Source: Gemmatimonadota bacterium
GTDB lineage: Bacteria; Gemmatimonadota; Gemmatimonadetes; Longimicrobiales; Gaopeijiaceae
Assembly: GCA_002731735.1 (NCBI GenBank)
Contig: PCCM01000032.1
Span: 2,237 to 15,030, forward strand
DNA length: 12,794 nt
Direction of reading: 5' to 3'
Position numbers and translations under genes: made by a program. The notes below the pieces were generated by a model, which did not search any database, had not been told where the DNA came from, and worked only from the letters and a program-made list of their open reading frames with translations. The stretch's first letter is position 1; the number at the start of each line of letters is the position of its first letter. Positions 6,881-12,794 of this stretch are shown in pieces.

Positions 6881-7721
6881 GAAACTTCAGGACGATCTCG
6901 AGGGATTCCTTCGGGAACTCCTCAGGGGGCACGTGGCCGCAGTCCTCCATTACTTCGAGCTGCGCCCTCGGAAGGGCCGCGAGCAGTCGCTCAGCGACGT
7001 CCAGAGGGACGACCCGGTCGTGCTTTCCCCAGAGGAGCAGCGTGGCTACGTCGATCTCGGGAATGCGGCTGGTAAACTTCTTGAGATCGGGAGGCACGAT
7101 CCCCACGGCGGTCTTGATCAGAGCCGTGCGGTGGGCTTTGCTGTAAAATGGCTCTGCATAAGCCGCGACTTGAGCTTCGGTCACTGCATCCCGGTCGAAG
7201 ACGACCGAGCGCAGGACCCGGCGGATCAAGAGGCGTTTCGGGAAGAGGTGAAGCCCCCACTCTGACAGTCTTCCTCGCCCGGCAAGGCCGACAAATGGTG
7301 GGAGGCGCTGTGGGTAGGCCGCGCTGGACACGAGAACGAGCCTTTCCAGGCGCTCTTCCTCCAGCAGTTGGAGCGCAACCAGAAGTGCGATGCCGCCGCC
7401 CATGGAATGACCAACAAGGGTCAGTTCACGGAGGTCTTCTTGTACGATCAGTCGGTGCACGAGGTCGGCATGATCGTGGGGCGAGTAAAGATCGTCGGGT
7501 GGTGCAGGGGCAGAACCGTGGCCCTTCAGCTCCAACGACCACACCCGGTGTTCCTTCGCCAGCGCCCCGATCCAACTTCGCCAGGTGCATGAGTTCGCCG
7601 CGAAACCATGGAGCAGCATGATCTGCCGGTCTCCTTCTCCATATTGTTCGACGTAAAGCGGAAGATCGTACGCAGCTGACTCGGGCGCTGCACTCACGTG
7701 AGGTCTATCCTGTGGTCGCAT
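6813..7721 (-). CDS. Alpha/beta-fold hydrolase
   Basis: With the ATG at 7721 the protein has 302 residues and no signal peptide, so it is probably cytoplasmic. It shows the alpha/beta hydrolase plan: oxyanion-loop H-G-F-A (38-41), an elbow G-H-S-M-G-G (104-109) with nucleophile Ser106, the acid Asp235 in L-L-L-W-G-K-H-D-R-V-V-P, and His263 in C-G-H-V-P-P-E-E. A helical cap spans about 140-215. This resembles esterases and C-C hydrolases of the MhpC/BphD-like superfamily, but the substrate is not deducible. The frame is open further upstream to 7835, but that extension overlaps the amidase gene and reads unlike the family. A GTG at residue 9 is an alternative start. It lies 40 bp downstream of the amidase stop on the same strand, so the two probably share a transcript. 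Its charged tail (about 284-302) overlaps the opposite small gene. Confidence 0.88.
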   Translation of the reverse strand: MRPQDRPHVSAAPESAAYDLPLYVEQYGEGDRQIMLLHGFAANSCTWRSWIGALAKEHRVWSLELKGHGSAPAPPDDLYSPHDHADLVHRLIVQEDLRELTLVGHSMGGGIALLVALQLLEEERLERLVLVSSAAYPQRLPPFVGLAGRGRLSEWGLHLFPKRLLIRRVLRSVVFDRDAVTEAQVAAYAEPFYSKAHRTALIKTAVGIVPPDLKKFTSRIPEIDVATLLLWGKHDRVVPLDVAERLLAALPRAQLEVMEDCGHVPPEEFPKESLEIVLKFLRSEEEEKKQESPQNPGTQAPA

Positions 7722-7761
7722 TCGCCGACTGCGGAGGACTACGCTTCCCACAACCGCGCGC

Positions 7762-9714
7762 TCATGGCACGGAAAGTTGCACCATCGGCCCGCCATAGGG
7801 AGCCTCGGTAGTGTACAGGCGCAGATAGAGGTCACCCCGCATGAGCGCTGTACGCTCCTCGGTGTTTAGGGTAATCGCCCCGGATGCTACTTGGCCGCCA
7901 GGGCCCGAGAGCCGGTAGAGGACTCCGCCCTCCCGCTCCTCTTGCGCTTGGTGGAGGCCCACACCAAGGATCTCCGCGGCCGGTATTCCGGAGAAGGTCA
8001 CCTCATACAACAACGTGCTCGTGATGACATCCCACGCGAAGAGAATGCGGGCGGCGGCACGCCCCCCTTGGGCGGTGACCGCGAACGCGACGGGCACGGG
8101 AGCCCGGCCGTTCTCCAACGGCGGCGTACTTACCGGGGCCCGCCGGGGCTGAAAGGCTTGTTCGAAAGCGAAACCCAGGGCAAGCAACCGTGCGTCCTGC
8201 AGCGGCCTTCCGAGTAACTCAAGTCCGACGGGAAGGCCCAGGCCTGTGAACCCAGTGGGGACGCTCAGCGCGGGGAGCCCTGTCGTCGCGCTCAACTGGC
8301 AGTTCGATCCCCCCTGGGGATCTCCGATTCGAGCCGCCCTGCGCCGTATCGTGGGGTAGACCAAGGCGTCGAGTTGAAGCTCATCCATGGTCGCCACCAC
8401 CGCAACGCGTGCCGTCACCCGTTGGTCCATTGCACGGGCGATCCGGTCGTCGTCCCTTTCTTCCGCCGCTGCGCTGCGCCGCAAAATACCCTCTAACCGC
8501 ACGTGAAAGAGACCCCGATCGAGGATGTCCTCGAGAGAGCCGACCGGCGCGTTGGGGGTGGCGGCCAGGTAGTCGATGAGGTCCCATTTGAACTCGAGGC
8601 CGATCAGGCTGGATCCTGAGAGGAGCGAATCCCATCCGGGGACTTCGATGTCGACGATCTCCGCTCCGGCCTCACTCATACGGTCGAGAGCGGCTCGTAC
8701 CATGCGAGCGTGCTCCCGGTCGTCCGCTGCGTCGCCAAACAGTGCCGTCAACACCCCGATTCGGGCCCCCTGAAGCGCCTCGGCGTCGAGCGCTTCCACG
8801 AACCGAGGAATCGGACTGTCGGCCAGAATTCGGGTAGCGGGGTCGGCGGGGTCCGTCCCTATGGTCGCGTCGAGCCCAATGGCGAGGTCCGTCGCAGTGC
8901 GGGCCAAGGGGCCACCTACATCTTGTGTGTGCGACAGGGGGATGATCCCGTCGATGCTCGAGAGGCCCTTGGTCGGTCGCAGCCCGAACAGGTTGTGGTG
9001 TGAAGCCGGAATACGAATCGATCCACAGGTATCGCTGCCCCAGCCAATGGCCGCGAAGCTGGCCGCAACGGCCGCACCGGTGCCCCCGCTGGAGCCGCCT
9101 GGGTTTCGGGACGGGTCGTATGGGTTACGGGTCTGACCTCCGACTGAGCTGATGGTCGTGATGCCGTACGCCAGTTCGTGCATGTTGGATTTTCCAATGA
9201 TGACGGCTCCGGCCTCCCGGAGCTTACCGACCTGGAAGGCGTCATCCGGGGGGATCATCCCGGCGAGTGCGATAGATCCCCCTGAGGTCGGCAGGTCCGC
9301 TACATCGTAATTGTCCTTCATGATGACGGGGATCCCGTGGAGCGGCCCCCGGGCACCGCGGAGTGCGCGCTCCTGATCGAGTGCTGCCGCCTCCGCCCGG
9401 GCATTCGGGTTCAGTCGGATCATGCTGTTCAGAGCAGGGCCTCCCTGGTCGTACGCACCGATCCGGGCGAGGTATGCGTCCACGAGCTGCACCGCGGTGA
9501 CGCGCCCGTCCGCCATCGCTTGTTGGAGGTCGGGGATCGAGGCCTCGAAGACCTCGACGCCCTGCTGCAGGGTGACCGGAAGTGCTGGGAGGGCGCCGTG
9601 GGCCTGGGCGGTCCCCGGGGCCAACGCCAGTCCCGTGGCCAGCGCGACGAGCAGCGCACGCCCACAAAGACAAGGCGGCGAGCCCAATTTCAGATCTGAA
9701 GCCCTCGACTCCAT
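7762..9714 (-). CDS. Secreted amidase-signature hydrolase with C-terminal CHRD-like domain
   Basis: The 650-residue protein starts with a signal peptide (hydrophobic R-A-L-L-V-A-L-A-T-G-L-A-L, cleavage likely after T-A-Q-A at 38). Residues 55-525 are an amidase-signature domain with the Ser-cisSer-Lys triad visible: Lys133 in V-I-M-K-D-N, the serine pair 208-209 in N-P-G-G-S-S-G-G, and nucleophile Ser232 in G-S-D-T-C-G-S-I-R-I-P-A. Residues about 538-650 look like a CHRD domain, with L-L-Y-E-V-T-F-S-G-I (568-577), a near-terminal G-D-L-Y-L-R-L-Y-T (627-635) and a closing G-G-P-M-V-Q-L. Export and the extra domain argue against GatA, the tRNA amidotransferase subunit. The family hydrolyses carbon-nitrogen amide bonds; the substrate is unknown. 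AGGAGG at 9719-9724 supports a start at 9714 or 9717; the frame is open to an ATG at 9765 that lacks a good ribosome binding site. A hydrolase gene follows 40 bp downstream. Confidence 0.9.
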   Translation of the reverse strand: MESRASDLKLGSPPCLCGRALLVALATGLALAPGTAQAHGALPALPVTLQQGVEVFEASIPDLQQAMADGRVTAVQLVDAYLARIGAYDQGGPALNSMIRLNPNARAEAAALDQERALRGARGPLHGIPVIMKDNYDVADLPTSGGSIALAGMIPPDDAFQVGKLREAGAVIIGKSNMHELAYGITTISSVGGQTRNPYDPSRNPGGSSGGTGAAVAASFAAIGWGSDTCGSIRIPASHHNLFGLRPTKGLSSIDGIIPLSHTQDVGGPLARTATDLAIGLDATIGTDPADPATRILADSPIPRFVEALDAEALQGARIGVLTALFGDAADDREHARMVRAALDRMSEAGAEIVDIEVPGWDSLLSGSSLIGLEFKWDLIDYLAATPNAPVGSLEDILDRGLFHVRLEGILRRSAAAEERDDDRIARAMDQRVTARVAVVATMDELQLDALVYPTIRRRAARIGDPQGGSNCQLSATTGLPALSVPTGFTGLGLPVGLELLGRPLQDARLLALGFAFEQAFQPRRAPVSTPPLENGRAPVPVAFAVTAQGGRAAARILFAWDVITSTLLYEVTFSGIPAAEILGVGLHQAQEEREGGVLYRLSGPGGQVASGAITLNTEERTALMRGDLYLRLYTTEAPYGGPMVQLSVP

Positions 9715-9718
9715 CATC

Positions 9719-9724
9719 CCTCCT
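9719..9724 (-). promoter_or_regulatory. Ribosome binding site fixing the amidase start
   Basis: On the minus strand AGGAGG is followed by G and then two consecutive ATG codons (9717 and 9714). Spacing of one base to the first ATG is too short, while four bases to the second is acceptable, so 9714 is preferred. This full-consensus Shine-Dalgarno rules out the longer frame starting at 9765 as the main product. Confidence 0.7.
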
Positions 9725-9733
9725 CGTGGCGTT

Positions 9734-9778
9734 GGAAGGCTGTTGAAGCAGTACAGCGGGCGCATTCAACGGTCTTCC
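9734..9778 (+). repeat. Intergenic repeat, copy B, forming a 14-bp-stem hairpin
   Basis: GGAAGGCTGTTGAA (9734-9747) and TTCAACGGTCTTCC (9765-9778) are near-complementary arms around a 17-base loop. Read as plus-strand RNA all 14 positions pair, with two G-U wobbles; as minus-strand RNA the same two positions become A-C mismatches. The left arm contains the core GAAGGCTGTTG found in two other spacers, and 9735-9765 matches copy A (5876-5908) at length. The element lies in the divergent spacer, ending 17 bases from the amidase ATG at 9717 and about 180 bases before the PQQ dehydrogenase start. No transposase or clear target-site duplication was seen. Confidence 0.6.
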
Positions 9779-9958
9779 TGGTGGTGTGAGAGCAGCTTAG
9801 AGGGTTTCGGAGCAAGACGCGAGGGTTGGGGTTACGACGGTTGCGGTGCGTGCGCTGGGCACCCAGACTGAGGCGACAACGGTGCGGGGAAACTACGCCG
9901 CAGCGCCTGCGCGCAGCTCGACCAAAACCGGACCCATCGACCTACGAGACGCACTTCT
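9779..9958. other. Divergent intergenic region with no recognisable gene
   Basis: The rest of the spacer between the amidase (minus) and the PQQ dehydrogenase (plus) must contain promoters for one or both genes. I see no convincing -35/-10 pair, no Fur-like box and no consensus Shine-Dalgarno before the ATG at 9959. Reading frames that cross it have no family resemblance. Confidence 0.4.
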
Positions 9959-12145
9959 ATGACCAACTTTGCGAAAACTGCCGCTTCTGCTCTGACCGCC
10001 GCGTTGCCGTTCCTCCTTTCATCGGGGTCGCTGAGTGCCCAAGACGCGGATCCACTCTCGTTTACGCCCGAAGTGAACACTGCCGGCCAGGCCGCCTATG
10101 AGAGGTCGTGCTCCGCTTGCCACCTCGCCACTTTCCAGGGATCGTTCGAGGCGCCTGCGCTGGCGGGTCCCAACTTCAGCTTGGTCTGGACGGAGCGCAC
10201 ACTCAACGAATTCCGGGCAACGATTCGCACGATGCCTCCAATGGCCCCGAACTCGCTGAGGGATGCCGAGTACGATGCCATCACGGTCTACCTGCTCGGC
10301 GCGAACGGGGCGGAGAGGGACGGTCGAGTTGTCCGGGCGGATCGCGAAGCGACCGTGGGGTCGCTGCTCGCTGGTACGGCTACGGCCCGCGCGGCTACAG
10401 CCAGCGCTGGACGCGGTGCGGGAGCTGGACGGGGTGGTGGAGCCGGCGGCAGGGGCGGGCGCGGCGGCGCGCCGCGGACCGAGCCGGAAGGTGTGACCGA
10501 AACCTTCCACGAGATCATCGACTTCGAGCCCGTCACGGAACAGGAACTCATCAACCCCGACCCGGGCGATTGGCTCATCTACCGGCGGACCTACGATTCG
10601 CAGGGTTATAGCCCACTCGACCAGATCGACCGAAGCAACGTGGACGATTTGGGACTTGAGTGGGTGTGGGCGATGGCCGACGGGACCAACCAGCCGACGC
10701 CCCTGGTGCATGACGGCATCATGTACCTCGCCAGTCCCATGAACACGATTCACGCCCTGGACGCGACCGACGGTACCCTGCTCTGGGAATATAGACGCGA
10801 ATTTGCTGACGACTTCCGCGTTGGTTTCAGTCAACTCCGCAACCTGGCGATCTACGGGGAGAACATCTACGTCGCGACCAAGGACGCGTACCTGGTGGCC
10901 CTCAATGCCCGCACGGGTGAGACCGTGTGGGAGACTCAGATCGCCGACTACCACCTGGGTTACACCAACGTGGCTGGGGTCATGGTCGTCGAGGGTAAGG
11001 TGATCAACGGCATCAACGGGTGCGATCGCTTTCACGAGGAAAGCTGCTTCATTACGGCACACGACGCGGCCACTGGCGAGGAGCTGTGGCGCCTCTACAC
11101 GATCGCCCGTCCCGGGGAGCCCGGAGGCGACACCTGGGGTGACTTGCCGTTCGAGCTACGCGGCGGCGTCGACGTGTGGAACACCGGCAGCTACGATCCC
11201 GAACTCGGACTCGTCTACTGGGGGACGGCCCAAGCCAAACCGTGGGTGGCCGCGAGCCGTGGCCTCACCGTCGAGGATGCAGCGCTCTACTCTAATTCCA
11301 CCCTAGCGATCGATCCTGACGATGGCTCCATCGTCTGGTACCGCCAGCACGTTCCCGGGGAATCGCTCGACCTGGACGAGGTCTTCGAGCGGATCCTGAT
11401 CGATCGCAACGGGCAGCGTCTGGTGTTTTCAATGGGGAAACACGGGATCCTCTGGAAGCTGGACCGGGAGACCGGCGAGTTCATATCACATCTGGAGTCG
11501 ATCTACCAGAACGTCTTCGACTTCATCGACCCGCAGACAGGCGATGTGCGCTACCGGGAAGACATCGCTTCGGCCGAGGTCGGCGATTGGGTTTCTGTGT
11601 GCCCGAGCACCGCGGGCGGCCACAATTGGCAGTCGATGTCCTATAGCCCGGAAGTAAACGCGCTCATCATTCCGCTGTCACAGACTTGTTTGGAGATCCA
11701 GGGACGCCCGGTGGCGCTCGAGCCCGGTTCGGGCGGTGTGGGCGCGGCGCGGCGCTATAGTGAAATGCCCGAAACCGGAGGGCGCTTGGGTAAATTGGCC
11801 GCCTATGAAATCGATACGATGGAAGAGTTGTGGAGTGTCGAGCAGCGGGCGGCTTACCTCACGGCGACGCTCACCACCGCGGGCGGCGTGGTGTTCGTGG
11901 GCGATCTCGATCGCTACTTCCGCGCGCACGACGTTCGGAGCGGCGAAGTTCTGTGGCAAACCAGGCTCGGGACATCGGTTCAAGGCTTTCCGGTCTCGTA
12001 TGAGGTGGATGGAGAGCAGTACATTGCCGTCAGCAGCGGGTTGGGCGGCGGAAGTCCTCGTGTTATCCCACGTGCGTTGTCGCCGGAGATTCAGCACCCG
12101 TCGACCGGGAACGCGCTGTACGTCTTCAAGCTGCCGAGTCGGTAG
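9959..12145 (+). CDS. Exported PQQ-dependent dehydrogenase with N-terminal cytochrome c domain
   Basis: The 728-residue protein has a signal peptide (about 1-27, ending S-L-S-A-Q), so it works in the periplasm. Residues 36-120 form a small cytochrome c domain with heme motif C51-S-A-C-H55 and candidate axial Met in M-P-P-M (92-95). A Gly/Arg/Ala-rich linker (about 136-172) joins it to an eight-bladed PQQ propeller (about 200-728). Propeller signatures include A-L-D-A-T-D-G-T-L-L-W (266-276), A-L-N-A-R-T-G-E-T-V-W, a G-E-P-G-G-D-T-W segment (386-393), S-Y-D-P-E-L (411-416), and L-D-R-E-T-G. Such enzymes oxidise alcohols, aldehydes or sugars and pass electrons through heme c. Most quinohemoprotein dehydrogenases carry the cytochrome at the C-terminus; here it is N-terminal. 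The usual adjacent-cysteine pair is absent, with Cys355 and Cys363 nearby instead. Residues 471 and 473 form a D-x-D discussed under findings. The substrate is not evident. Confidence 0.92.
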   Translation: MTNFAKTAASALTAALPFLLSSGSLSAQDADPLSFTPEVNTAGQAAYERSCSACHLATFQGSFEAPALAGPNFSLVWTERTLNEFRATIRTMPPMAPNSLRDAEYDAITVYLLGANGAERDGRVVRADREATVGSLLAGTATARAATASAGRGAGAGRGGGAGGRGGRGGAPRTEPEGVTETFHEIIDFEPVTEQELINPDPGDWLIYRRTYDSQGYSPLDQIDRSNVDDLGLEWVWAMADGTNQPTPLVHDGIMYLASPMNTIHALDATDGTLLWEYRREFADDFRVGFSQLRNLAIYGENIYVATKDAYLVALNARTGETVWETQIADYHLGYTNVAGVMVVEGKVINGINGCDRFHEESCFITAHDAATGEELWRLYTIARPGEPGGDTWGDLPFELRGGVDVWNTGSYDPELGLVYWGTAQAKPWVAASRGLTVEDAALYSNSTLAIDPDDGSIVWYRQHVPGESLDLDEVFERILIDRNGQRLVFSMGKHGILWKLDRETGEFISHLESIYQNVFDFIDPQTGDVRYREDIASAEVGDWVSVCPSTAGGHNWQSMSYSPEVNALIIPLSQTCLEIQGRPVALEPGSGGVGAARRYSEMPETGGRLGKLAAYEIDTMEELWSVEQRAAYLTATLTTAGGVVFVGDLDRYFRAHDVRSGEVLWQTRLGTSVQGFPVSYEVDGEQYIAVSSGLGGGSPRVIPRALSPEIQHPSTGNALYVFKLPSR
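10409..10468 (+). repeat. Gly/Arg-rich low-complexity linker within the PQQ dehydrogenase
   Basis: Codons for residues 151-170 encode almost only glycine, arginine and alanine in imperfect G-R-G and G-G-R units. They form a flexible, positively charged hinge between the heme domain and the propeller. Such a linker would let the cytochrome reach the PQQ edge or an external electron acceptor. The GGC/GGG/CGC-rich DNA may vary in length between relatives. Confidence 0.7.
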
Positions 12146-12146
12146 A

Positions 12147-12159
12147 GAAGGCTGTTGAA
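12147..12159 (+). repeat. Intergenic repeat, copy C (core GAAGGCTGTTGAA)
   Basis: The 13-mer GAAGGCTGTTGAA is identical to part of copy B and begins one base after the stop codon of the PQQ dehydrogenase. The sequence to its right does not continue the longer similarity shared by copies A and B. Confidence 0.5.
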
Positions 12160-12173
12160 CTTCTAGCTAGAAG
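12160..12173. terminator. 14-bp perfect palindrome between convergent genes
   Basis: CTTCTAGCTAGAAG is a perfect palindrome covering the TAG stop of the minus-strand receptor gene and lying 14 bases beyond the plus-strand dehydrogenase stop. The first CTTC can also pair with GAAG at 12147-12150 of the repeat. Its location suggests a compact bidirectional 3'-end structure, but no T-run accompanies it and a loop-less palindrome folds poorly as RNA. Confidence 0.3.
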
Positions 12174-12794
12174 CGCCACTCCACACCGAAGACGGGAAGG
12201 AGACTACGCTCCGCGAGCGGGCGAAGGTTTGCGTCGCGCCACGGCTGGAAGTAGTAGAACAAAGCGTCGCGCTGATCGAGCGCGTTGATCAGGCGCAGGT
12301 AGGGTCGAACGTCGAAGTCTTGTCCGGCAATACTCGCGTCGACCTGAGTGAAAAGTTCGACGTCGAGGCGTAGGAAGCCGTCATCGGCGGTGCGCCCGGA
12401 GAACGTGGGGTCCTCCTGAGCGAGCCCCTCAGGAAGTGCGGCCGGTTCGTCAAAGGCGGCCCCCTCTGCGCTGGTACCTCCGAACGGGATGGTCGTGTAA
12501 GGCAGGCCCGCGCTGTATCCCAACGTTACGGAGCCGCCCCACCGTCCGTTGCGGGACCCGCTCAAGCCGGCGCTGAGAAGTTGCCGGCCGGAAAAATTCG
12601 AAGTCCCACCGATGCGGTTTCCGCCGGCCCAGAACCAGGACAGGTTGTATCCGACCCATGCAGTCAAGGGAGTGCTTTGGTGAAGCACTTGTAGATCGAC
12701 GCCCGAGTTGTGCATGACTTCAGATCCGGGCCCTCCCAGGTCGGTGAACTCCTTCCAGAAGCCCTCGATGCCGAGGCGCACGCGACTGTTGAGT
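12167..12794 (-). CDS. TonB-dependent receptor / outer-membrane beta-barrel protein, C-terminal part
   Basis: The frame enters from the right edge (5' part missing) and ends with TAG at 12167-12169, giving about 208 residues. It shows alternating amphipathic strands typical of an outer-membrane barrel: a W-V-G-Y-N-L-S-W-F-W strand, a G-R-W-G-G-S-V-T-L-G-Y-S-A-G-L-P-Y-T strand, and a F-L-R-L-D-V-E-L-F strand. These are followed by V-R-P-Y-L-R-L-I-N-A-L-D-Q-R-D-A-L-F-Y-Y-F and a final strand ending G-V-E-W-R-F. The terminal phenylalanine is the BAM-recognition signature. The R-P-Y-L-R-L-x-N-A-L-x-x-R-x-x-L-F-Y pattern resembles the last strands of TonB-dependent receptors of the carboxypeptidase-regulatory-like type. 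A GTG near 12781 is only an in-frame codon, not the real start. The ligand is unknown. Confidence 0.82.
   Translation of the reverse strand, partial: LNSRVRLGIEGFWKEFTDLGGPGSEVMHNSGVDLQVLHQSTPLTAWVGYNLSWFWAGGNRIGGTSNFSGRQLLSAGLSGSRNGRWGGSVTLGYSAGLPYTTIPFGGTSAEGAAFDEPAALPEGLAQEDPTFSGRTADDGFLRLDVELFTQVDASIAGQDFDVRPYLRLINALDQRDALFYYFQPWRDANLRPLAERSLLPVFGVEWRF

Noticed and set aside
7722..7835. N-terminal extension of the alpha/beta hydrolase
   Set aside because: It would overlap the amidase 3' end by over 70 bases, and the added residues do not resemble the family.
7762..9714. Amidase as GatA, the glutamyl-tRNA amidotransferase subunit
   Set aside because: It has a signal peptide and a C-terminal extra domain, and no gatB or gatC is nearby.
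9715..9765. Longer amidase start at the ATG at 9765
   Set aside because: AGGAGG at 9719-9724 serves the ATG at 9714/9717, and the extension would put extra residues before the signal peptide and run through the repeat hairpin.
10019..11062. 347-residue minus-strand open frame opposite the PQQ dehydrogenase
   Set aside because: Long, but it mirrors the sense codons of a well-conserved enzyme and its Gly/Arg linker; no motif, signal peptide or domain is visible.
1..12794. Defence island, prophage, CRISPR array or biosynthetic cluster
   Set aside because: No spaced direct repeats, nucleases, methylases, phage structural genes, integrase or synthase domains are present; all genes read as metabolism and transport.

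Overview
The window looks like a piece of a high-GC, Gram-negative, aerobic chromosome. It encodes outer-membrane TonB-dependent receptors, Sec-type signal peptides, a periplasmic PQQ/cytochrome c dehydrogenase and an oxidative TCA-cycle enzyme. A carboxypeptidase-regulatory-like domain at the front of a receptor, a secreted amidase ending in a CHRD-like domain, and a PQQ enzyme with its cytochrome at the N-terminus together suggest a Gemmatimonadota-like heterotroph. That placement is inferred from protein style, not from a marker gene. No rRNA, tRNA, CRISPR array, integrase or transposase gene was seen.

Layout. (1) Positions 1-237 (+) hold the 3' end of a quinone oxidoreductase, which converges with a single base of spacing on (2) sucA, the 2-oxoglutarate dehydrogenase E1 gene (239-3106, -). 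(3) A 251-bp divergent spacer carries a convincing Fur box and a perfect hairpin in front of (4) a FecA-like TonB-dependent receptor (3358-5814, +). (5) pgeF (5907-6650, +) follows and overlaps by 4 bases (6) a small four-cysteine protein gene (6647-6880, +). The 3' end of the small gene overlaps (7) an alpha/beta hydrolase gene on the other strand (6813-7721, -). That hydrolase lies 40 bp downstream of (8) a secreted amidase with a CHRD-like C-terminal domain (7762-9714, -), so the two probably form an operon. (9) A 244-bp divergent spacer with a long hairpin leads to (10) an exported cytochrome c-PQQ dehydrogenase fusion (9959-12145, +). This converges on (11) the 3' end of a second TonB-dependent outer-membrane receptor (12167 to the window end, -).

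Functional reading. Energy metabolism (2-oxoglutarate oxidation, periplasmic PQQ dehydrogenase), nutrient import across the outer membrane (two receptors, one apparently iron-regulated) and hydrolysis or repair (amidase, alpha/beta hydrolase, PgeF) sit side by side in a compact arrangement. This reads as ordinary core and accessory metabolism rather than a defence or mobile island. The least explained signals are a short repeat with the core GAAGGCTGTTG in three separate intergenic spacers (once as an arm of a 14-bp-stem hairpin), the small cysteine protein coupled to pgeF, and metal-site substitutions in the PQQ enzyme. I did not find a clear, wholly new system.
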